Made by a program: the position numbers and the translations under genes
The notes under the pieces: model-generated
Databases searched by the model: none
What the model saw: the letters and a program-made list of their open reading frames with translations, nothing else
Told to the model about the DNA's origin: nothing
In this document: one piece after another, positions 5,606 to 10,148 of the stretch
How positions within the stretch are numbered: position 1 is the first letter of the stretch
How the letters are laid out: the number at the start of each line of letters is the position of its first letter
Assembly (NCBI GenBank): GCA_014360385.1
Contig: JACIXO010000019.1
Location: 1-10,148, forward strand
DNA length: 10,148 bases
Direction of reading: 5' to 3'
DNA from: Actinomycetota bacterium
GTDB taxonomy: Bacteria; Actinomycetota; Humimicrobiia; Humimicrobiales; Humimicrobiaceae

Positions 5606-6274
5606 ATGGCAGCGGAAATGAAAATAGTGGAAGGCGAAGAAAGTGTAAGGAAAAAGGCAGAAGAAATAAAGCGTCTATCAAATCTTTGTGTTTTTGAGGA
5701 TAGTCTGTTATCAGAGGGATATAGATATATAGCAGGAGTTGATGAAGTTGGAAGAGGAGCTCTTGCAGGGCCAATACTTGCAGCTGCAGTTATTCTTGAC
5801 AGAAAAAAAGTTATGATTGAAGGTCTTAAAGACTCCAAAAAGTTAACCCCTGAAGGCAGGATGAGAATTTTTAAGAAAATACTAAGGAGCTGCATCTCCT
5901 GGTCAGTTGCCAAGATTTCTGCTCAGCAGATCGATGAGATATCATTGAAAAATGCTAACATCTTGGTGGTTAAGAATGCTGTAATGGGACTTAAGACGAA
6001 ACCTGATATAGTTATAACTGACTTCATATCTGTTGATCTGGATATCCCAGTTATTCCTCTGATAAATGGTGATGAAATCTGTGCTTCTGTTGCTGCTGCA
6101 TCCATAATTGCAAAGGTAGTTAGAGATAAGATAATGATAAAGCTATCTAGGTGCTATCCTCACTATGGCTTTGAAATAAATAAAGGATATGGAACTAGGG
6201 ATCATCTTAAATCTATTAGAATGTATGGGCCGTGTACTGTTCATAGAATGTCATTCAAGGGTGTGCTGGAGTAG
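5606..6274 (+). CDS. rnhB: Ribonuclease HII
   Basis: RNase HII cuts the RNA strand of RNA-DNA hybrids and incises at single ribonucleotides in DNA. The 222-aa product has a 40-residue N-terminal extension and then the catalytic domain. The acidic residues are all there: D46 and E47 in IAGVDEVGRGALAGP, D139 in VITDF, and D174 in SIIAKVVRDK; the substrate-handling HYGFEINKGYGTRDH segment follows. The usual LVDG around the third acid reads ITDF, a small deviation. The ATG at 5606 has only a weak AGAG upstream at 5591-5594; the extension is plausible since several RNase HII proteins have one. It sits between lepB and the yraN-family gene, a common order. Identity is secure; the exact start is less so. 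Confidence 0.96.
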   Translation: MAAEMKIVEGEESVRKKAEEIKRLSNLCVFEDSLLSEGYRYIAGVDEVGRGALAGPILAAAVILDRKKVMIEGLKDSKKLTPEGRMRIFKKILRSCISWSVAKISAQQIDEISLKNANILVVKNAVMGLKTKPDIVITDFISVDLDIPVIPLINGDEICASVAAASIIAKVVRDKIMIKLSRCYPHYGFEINKGYGTRDHLKSIRMYGPCTVHRMSFKGVLE

Positions 6275-6288
6275 TGGTCCCGGAATAG

Positions 6289-6349
6289 TTTTTAGAATAA
6301 ATTATTTTTAGAATAAATTGTTTTAGAATAGTAAATAGTTTAAATAGTT
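6289..6349 (+). repeat. Tandem A/T-rich repeats between rnhB and the yraN-family gene
   Basis: TTTTTAGAATAAATTA (6289-6304) and TTTTTAGAATAAATTG (6305-6320) are 16-bp tandem copies, followed by a partial third copy TTTTAGAATAG (6321-6331). Two perfect copies of TAAATAGTT (6332-6340, 6341-6349) come next. The array fills more than half of the 112-base gap 6275-6386; no promoter or terminator is convincing there. Confidence 0.8.
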
Positions 6350-6386
6350 TGGAAAAAGCAAAAAGTAAATTCTGGAGCAAAAGCTT

Positions 6387-6824
6387 TTGGGGAAGGATCA
6401 AAATAAGCCCTATAGTGTATCTAATAATGTAGCCCTAGGGAAATATGGAGAAGCTATAGCAGTAGAGCACTTGATAAAATGTGGGTATTCAATACTTGCA
6501 AAGAATTTTCGGGCTAAATGTGGAGAAGTGGATATAATAGCTAAAAAAGAGAAGAGTCTTGTATTTGTTGAAGTTAAAACCAGGGAGAGTCTAAGTTATG
6601 GGTTTCCTGAAGAAGCAATCAGTAAGCGTAAGATTGGGAAGATAAAAAGCTTGGCCCGATTGTTTGTAGCAACTAACAATAGTTTTTCTAATTTTGATAT
6701 AAGATTTGATTTAATTTCAATTGTAATAGATAAAACACTTACAAGTTTCAACAATAGAGGGAGTTATAACAGAACTCATTCTTTAAAGAATTTTGAAATA
6801 AAACATATAGAAAATGCCTTCTAA
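6387..6824 (+). CDS. yraN: YraN-family (UPF0102) putative endonuclease-like protein
   Basis: YraN/UPF0102 proteins have a PD-(D/E)XK nuclease-like fold related to archaeal Holliday-junction resolvases, but their cellular role is not established. The 145-aa product shows the family pattern: GKYGEAIAVEHLIKCGY (E22), the GEVDII strand with D49, and VFVEVKTRES with E62 and K64, so the putative catalytic set is intact. The C-terminal part continues with the family's RKIGKIKSLARLFV helix and an FDIRFDLISI strand; the last 35 residues are less conserved. The start is TTG at 6387, supported by TCTGGAG (GGAG at 6374-6377) 9 bases upstream. It lies just before comM-dprA, its usual place, hinting at a link to DNA processing. 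Family certain, function inferred. Confidence 0.92.
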   Translation: MGKDQNKPYSVSNNVALGKYGEAIAVEHLIKCGYSILAKNFRAKCGEVDIIAKKEKSLVFVEVKTRESLSYGFPEEAISKRKIGKIKSLARLFVATNNSFSNFDIRFDLISIVIDKTLTSFNNRGSYNRTHSLKNFEIKHIENAF

Positions 6825-6908
6825 TTTGCTGGTGTCTATATTAAAGTCAAATTTTGTGAAATGTTAAAAAATATGCCTGCATTCTAAGTTACTAGTTTCT
6901 TTATTAAC
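6821..6908 (+). repeat. Diverged duplication of the yraN stop region
   Basis: The 25 bases starting CTAATTTGCTGG at 6821, which include the gene's stop TAA, reappear at 6884-6908 as CTAAGTTACTAG..., matching at 19 of 25 positions; both are preceded by ATGCCT and end in TATTAA. The period is 63 bp. It looks like an old duplication. The rest of the 6825-7079 stretch is AT-rich without a gene. Confidence 0.5.
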
Positions 6909-6924
6909 CTTAATAGATAAGGTT
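6906..6924. repeat. Small hairpin in the yraN-comM gap
   Basis: AACCTTA (6906-6912) and TAAGGTT (6918-6924) form a perfect 7-bp inverted repeat around ATAGA. It has no T-tract after it, so it is not a typical intrinsic terminator, but it is the best candidate for a 3' end structure of the upstream transcript. Confidence 0.45.
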
Positions 6925-6995
6925 GTCTTGCCAGTTTCTTAACTTAAGTTATCCAAGTGTTGACCCATACCTTTAGTTAAATGGTAAAGCTAGCA

Positions 6996-7069
6996 TCACA
7001 ATATTAACCCTCGCCAATTATTACGATTTTCCGGAAAGGGGGACAGAAGACTATTCACAATATTTAACC
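6996..7069 (+). promoter_or_regulatory. Repeated TCACAATATT(T)AACC boxes upstream of the comM promoter
   Basis: TCACAATATTAACC (6996-7009) recurs as TCACAATATTTAACC (7055-7069), identical apart from one extra T, 59 bp apart. A shorter related piece, TATTAACC, is at 6902-6909. The promoter-proximal copy forms part of a dyad, CAATAT-N6-ATATTG (7058-7075), which ends 4 bases before the -35 box. The arrangement suggests a regulator binding at two sites; no regulator is identified. Confidence 0.45.
7028..7037. promoter_or_regulatory. 10-bp perfect palindrome TTTCCGGAAA
   Basis: A self-complementary TTTCCGGAAA lies between the two TCACAATATT boxes, 42 bases upstream of the comM -35 box. It stands out in AT-rich surroundings and could be part of an operator, but the length is short enough to be chance. 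Confidence 0.25.
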
Positions 7070-7079
7070 ATATTGCTAT

Positions 7080-7108
7080 TTGACTAATTGGATATTTACA
7101 TATATAAT
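7080..7108 (+). promoter_or_regulatory. Near-consensus promoter for comM-dprA, placed for leaderless mRNA
   Basis: TTGACT (7080-7085) and TATAAT (7103-7108) are separated by exactly 17 bases. Six bases follow before the ATG at 7115, so transcription is expected to begin at or next to the A of that ATG. No Shine-Dalgarno sequence precedes the ATG, which agrees with a leaderless message. Confidence 0.7.
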
Positions 7109-7114
7109 CTATAT

Positions 7115-8662
7115 ATGTTTTTTAGTCTAGATAGTTTTGCTCTAATTGGAATTGATGCTATTAAAGTCTCAGTTGAGGTTCATCTTTCTAATGGTATCCC
7201 CTCTTTTACAATAGTTGGGCTACCGGACAAGTCTGTCAGTGAATCTCGAGAAAGGGTAAGAGCAGCTATAATCAACAGTGGTTTTTCATTTCCTCTTAAA
7301 AGAATAATTGTTAATCTTTCCCCTGCAGGAATAAGAAAAGAAGGGGCTTTTTATGATCTCCCGATAGCACTTTCTATCCTTGCAATAAGTAAGCAGATTC
7401 ATAGTAAGATTTTCGGTATTTCATCTTTTGTTGGTGAACTTTCCCTTGATGGGAGAATAAGTCCCACAAGAGGAGTTATTTCAATGGTTGAAAAAGCTGT
7501 AGAAATGGGTAAGACATATTTCTTTGTTCCGCAGCAAGTTGCAGAGCAAGCATCTTTAATAGAAGGCATAAAAATTATACCCTCCACTAGCTTACTGGAA
7601 GTTATAAGAGTAGTTTCTGGCGAAAGAAACCCTGATGAGTGTGTCTACAAAGATACAGACAAAGACACTGAAAAACGCCTCTTTTCTGAGGATGGCTATG
7701 GAGTAGACTTTTGCGATGTTAAAGGTCAATTAAGAGCCAAGCGCGCTTTGGAAATTGCAGTGAGCGGAATGCATAATATCATGATGGTTGGTCCACCGGG
7801 GGCAGGAAAAAGTATGCTGGCCCAAAGAGTTGTTACTATAATGCCTCCACTTTCTACAGAAGAGCAAATAGAAATTACCAAGATTTATTCCTTGCATAAA
7901 AACTACAACGGTAGTCTTGTTGGTAAAAGGCCCTTTAGAAGTCCTCATCATACTATAACCAGGGTGGGGCTTATTGGAGGCGGAAATAACCCAAAACCTG
8001 GCGAGATAAGCCTTTCTCATAGAGGTGTCCTGTTTCTGGACGAGTTTTCCCAGTTTCCCAGAAATCTTATAGAAGACTTAAGACAGCCTTTAGAAGATAG
8101 GAGAGTTATTATAACTAGAAATAGTTTATGGTGCAGTTTCCCCTGCAACTTTATGCTTATAGTGGCTACTAATCCCTGCTATTGTGGTTTTTTAGGAGAT
8201 GAATACAAAAGGTGTATTTGCAGCTACAGAGATGTGAAAAGATTCTGGAAAAATTTCTCAGGCCCTATACTCGATAGGATAGATATGATAATAAAAGTTC
8301 CAAGGCTAAAGGAAAATGAATTTGTAAATGTTGAGCCAGGTGAGAAATCCATTGATATAAGGAAAAGGGTAATAGCCTGCACTAGTGTTCAGGAGAGAAG
8401 ATTTAAAGACAAAAATATAAAATACAATTCAGAAGCAGATCTGGAGACTATAAATTTGTGGATCAGTGAAAGTAAAAAAATTAAAGAGGTATTGCCTGGA
8501 ATTTCTGAGAAATATAACCTTACTGGCAGAGGTATGGTAAGCGTACTTAAGGTAGCACGAACGATTGCAGATCTGGATGGGGATGAGAATATTGAGCTTC
8601 ACCATTTGATGGAAGCTCTGCACTACAGAACCGAAGTGGATTTTGAGAAATGGAGTAGGTGA
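7115..8662 (+). CDS. comM: ComM: Mg-chelatase-like AAA+ helicase, competence protein
   Basis: ComM is a hexameric AAA+ helicase that drives branch migration during integration of transforming DNA. Numbered from ATG 7115, the 515-aa protein has the N-terminal ComM/Lon-like domain (LIGIDA, then GLPDKSVSESRERVRAAI and NLSPAGIRKEGAFYDLPIALSI), Walker A GPPGAGKS (226-233), Walker B LFLDEF (306-311), a cysteine cluster NPCYCG (353-358) with CIC (367-369), GPILDRID (383-390), and the C-terminal Mg-chelatase domain. The TTG at 7088 would add nine residues but lies between the -35 and -10 boxes of a strong promoter, and ATG 7115 gives the usual distance to LIGIDA; hence the later start. It overlaps dprA by four bases. 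Length and motifs are complete. Identity is secure; the start is well supported but untested. Confidence 0.95.
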   Translation: MFFSLDSFALIGIDAIKVSVEVHLSNGIPSFTIVGLPDKSVSESRERVRAAIINSGFSFPLKRIIVNLSPAGIRKEGAFYDLPIALSILAISKQIHSKIFGISSFVGELSLDGRISPTRGVISMVEKAVEMGKTYFFVPQQVAEQASLIEGIKIIPSTSLLEVIRVVSGERNPDECVYKDTDKDTEKRLFSEDGYGVDFCDVKGQLRAKRALEIAVSGMHNIMMVGPPGAGKSMLAQRVVTIMPPLSTEEQIEITKIYSLHKNYNGSLVGKRPFRSPHHTITRVGLIGGGNNPKPGEISLSHRGVLFLDEFSQFPRNLIEDLRQPLEDRRVIITRNSLWCSFPCNFMLIVATNPCYCGFLGDEYKRCICSYRDVKRFWKNFSGPILDRIDMIIKVPRLKENEFVNVEPGEKSIDIRKRVIACTSVQERRFKDKNIKYNSEADLETINLWISESKKIKEVLPGISEKYNLTGRGMVSVLKVARTIADLDGDENIELHHLMEALHYRTEVDFEKWSR

Positions 8663-9954
8663 AAGATAAGGTAGAAGAGGTAGACGATAAGATGAATGGA
8701 AAAGAAAATTATTCTTTACTACTTAAAAAAATACTATATTTGCTTCTGGAGAAAAAAATAAAACCAGGTGAATTCTGGGAATTATATAGAGAAAATAATA
8801 ATGATTTTGAAAAGACTTTTAAGTTACTTAAAAAGTATAGAAATTTAAAACTGAATATCACAGATACCAAGATTGGTTCAGATTCAGAAAAAGATTTTAG
8901 CTCTAACAATAACTACCCATATTTGGCTGGGTACAGAAGAGTAATGGAGGGCTTACATGGGAAAGAATTTGAAGTTCTTACATTCGAAGATGAGAAGTAT
9001 CCTCCACTTTTAAGGTTAATATATTATCCTCCACTTTTACTTTTCTATAAAGGTGGAAAAATAAAAGAGTCCAGGTTTAACCTTGCTATTGTAGGAACCC
9101 GAAAGTGCTCCCCTTATGGAGCCGAAGTCGCAAAGTATATGAGCAGGGAACTTTCGAGAATAGGGGTAACTATTGTAAGCGGCCTTGCTTCAGGAATAGA
9201 TAGCTATGCCCATAAAGAGGCTATTAAAGAAAAGGGAGGCAGTATTGGAGTTCTAGGATGTGGAATTGATGTAATTTACCCTGAGGAAAACAGAAGCCTG
9301 TATGAGGAAATGATAGGAAATGGAAGTCTGGTAAGCGAATTTTTCCCTGGCATGCCTCCCTTGAAATCGAATTTTCCTTTAAGGAACAGAATTATAAGTG
9401 GCCTATGTCATGGAGTAATTGTTATTGAAGCTACAGAAAAAAGCGGAGCAATCATAACATGTGACCATGCTTTAAATCAGAATAGAGAAGTTTTTGCTGT
9501 TCCTGGGAGTATTTTTAGTAGTCGAAGCAGAGGATGTCATCGTCTTATAAGAGAAGGAGCAAAGCTTGTTCAGGATGTGGATGATGTGCTGGAGGAGTTC
9601 AGTCACCTTTTTGCTCCAGAAAAAAAATTAGAGGATGAAGGAGAAAAAGGAAAGGCTGGTGAGAAAACCTTCACTAACTCTGCCTCAAATTCGTGTAGTA
9701 ACTTACCTGGCCTCTGTAATGGTAGTCTTGCGGGTGGTGCTACAAATAGCACTACATTTTCTTTACTTTTTAAAAAACTTGGTAAAGAGCATAAAAAGGT
9801 TTATGATGCTCTTGGGTGTAAGGCAATGAACCTTGAAGAAATAGTGGGTTTTACCAAACTTGAAGTAAAAAGAGTTGTAGGCATACTTTCAGATCTGGAA
9901 CTCGAAAACCTCATAGAAGAGTCAAGTTTTAATAGATACAGGAAGTTGGTATAA
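8659..9954 (+). CDS. dprA: DNA-processing protein DprA (Smf)
   Basis: DprA binds incoming single-stranded DNA and loads RecA on it during natural transformation. The 431-aa protein has a charged N-terminal region (1-90), the Rossmann-like DprA domain with AIVGTRK (133-139), SGLASGID (164-171), FPLRNRIISGL (219-229) and EVFAVPG (257-263), and a C-terminal winged-helix DprA_WH domain (about 376-431). Between them lies a low-complexity linker (about 320-370) rich in Lys/Glu, then Ser/Asn/Gly. The GTG at 8659 overlaps the comM stop (GTGA), with GGAG at 8652-8655; ATG 8692 (residue 12), with GAGG 11 bases upstream, is an alternative start. Translational coupling to comM is likely. The family's usual ITARLAL and GTNRLI appear here as ITCDHAL and GCHRLI. 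Identity is secure. Confidence 0.95.
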   Translation: MKDKVEEVDDKMNGKENYSLLLKKILYLLLEKKIKPGEFWELYRENNNDFEKTFKLLKKYRNLKLNITDTKIGSDSEKDFSSNNNYPYLAGYRRVMEGLHGKEFEVLTFEDEKYPPLLRLIYYPPLLLFYKGGKIKESRFNLAIVGTRKCSPYGAEVAKYMSRELSRIGVTIVSGLASGIDSYAHKEAIKEKGGSIGVLGCGIDVIYPEENRSLYEEMIGNGSLVSEFFPGMPPLKSNFPLRNRIISGLCHGVIVIEATEKSGAIITCDHALNQNREVFAVPGSIFSSRSRGCHRLIREGAKLVQDVDDVLEEFSHLFAPEKKLEDEGEKGKAGEKTFTNSASNSCSNLPGLCNGSLAGGATNSTTFSLLFKKLGKEHKKVYDALGCKAMNLEEIVGFTKLEVKRVVGILSDLELENLIEESSFNRYRKLV

Positions 9955-9980
9955 CCGATACCTTAAATGTTTTAACTTCC
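9941..9980. repeat. Compound hairpin across the dprA stop codon
   Basis: GGAAGTT (9941-9947) pairs with AACTTCC (9974-9980), enclosing GGTAT (9948-9952) and ATACC (9958-9962) around AACCG. The dprA stop TAA lies inside. No T-tract follows, so it may slow or protect the transcript end, but it is not a standard terminator. Confidence 0.45.
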
Positions 9981-10004
9981 CTAAATACTCTAAATATTGT
10001 TATA

Positions 10005-10037
10005 ATAATCTCAAAATAGTTTTTATTATAATCTCAA
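10005..10037 (+). repeat. Repeated ATAATCTCAA with two TATAAT hexamers
   Basis: ATAATCTCAA occurs at 10005-10014 and 10028-10037, and a TATAAT precedes or overlaps each copy (10001-10006 and 10027-10032). Either hexamer could be a -10 box for the downstream gene, but neither has a good -35 box at 16-18 bases, so no promoter is called. The rest of the 9955-10112 gap is AT-rich with nothing further recognised. Confidence 0.4.
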
Positions 10038-10112
10038 TACTCTTTAGCCTTTTTAGTTTTTAACCCTGAAGTTTTGTAAAAAATTTTGGAGGTTTTGAAG
10101 GAGAAAATTGGT

Positions 10113-10148
10113 ATGGTTTTTGGAAGAAAAAGGATTGAAAGACCCAAG
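10113..10148 (+). CDS. Start of an unidentified gene, cut by the window end
   Basis: AAGGAG (10098-10103) stands 9 bases before an ATG at 10113 whose frame stays open to the window end and reads MVFGRKRIERPK. A competing TTG at 10108 (4 bases from the same AAGGAG) would give a different frame beginning MVWFLEEKGLKDP. Neither matches the start of TopA, which often follows dprA in Firmicutes. The twelve residues visible are too few to assign a family. That a gene starts here is likely from the ribosome binding site; which frame is used is not settled. Confidence 0.4.
   Translation, partial: MVFGRKRIERPK

Noticed and set aside
5599..5913. Minus-strand open frame of 104 codons in rnhB
   Set aside because: Antisense shadow of the conserved RNase HII catalytic region; no independent evidence for a gene.
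6289..6349. Tandem repeats after rnhB as a CRISPR-like array
   Set aside because: Units are directly adjacent without spacers, short and AT-only; no cas genes are present.
7088..7114. TTG at 7088 as the comM start
   Set aside because: It lies between the -35 and -10 boxes, has no ribosome binding site, and adds residues not typical of the ComM N-terminus.
10108..10148. The last bases as the start of topA or xerC, common after dprA
   Set aside because: Neither possible frame reads like the N-terminus of those proteins, and too few codons are visible.

Overview
The window is an AT-rich bacterial chromosome segment with all genes on the + strand. It carries the conserved translation/secretion/DNA-maintenance block: ftsY (5'-truncated) - ffh - rpsP - khpA - rimM - trmD - rplS - lepB - rnhB - yraN-family nuclease - comM - dprA, followed by the first codons of an unidentified gene. 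Arginine is written mostly AGA/AGG, and starts are a mix of ATG, GTG and TTG. The order rplS-lepB-rnhB-yraN-comM-dprA, with no ylxM between ftsY and ffh and no rbgA (ylqF) between lepB and rnhB, resembles the actinobacterial arrangement more than the Bacillus one. Low-GC Clostridia-like lineages have a similar cluster, so the phylum is left open: probably a low-GC lineage of the Gram-positive side, possibly uncultivated.

Layout. 1-2273: the SRP pathway pair, receptor FtsY and Ffh, separated by a gap holding a 9-bp tandem repeat and a possible mini-ORF. 2274-2591: a gap dominated by a 232-bp palindromic element that starts directly after the ffh stop, followed by a clear promoter. 2592-5011: ribosome and tRNA genes (S16, KH protein, RimM, TrmD, L19), with a second promoter set at the end of trmD. 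5041-6824: signal peptidase I, RNase HII and a YraN-family nuclease-like protein. 6825-7114: a 290-bp regulatory gap with repeated boxes, dyads and a near-consensus promoter placed so that comM would be read from a leaderless mRNA. 7115-9954: comM and dprA, overlapping, a two-gene unit for handling incoming single-stranded DNA in transformation. 9955-10148: a gap and a gene start cut by the window end.

How the genes work together. FtsY/Ffh deliver nascent membrane and secreted proteins and LepB cleaves their signal peptides. S16, L19, RimM, KhpA and TrmD serve ribosome assembly, RNA binding and tRNA modification. RNase HII removes ribonucleotides from DNA. ComM (branch-migration helicase) and DprA (RecA loader) promote recombination of imported DNA.

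The coding genes look intact and ordinary; no defence system, prophage, transposase gene, CRISPR array, rRNA or tRNA was seen. The unusual material is between genes: the palindromic element after ffh, the leaderless comM promoter with upstream boxes, and a recurrent pattern of short tandem duplications at or just after stop codons.
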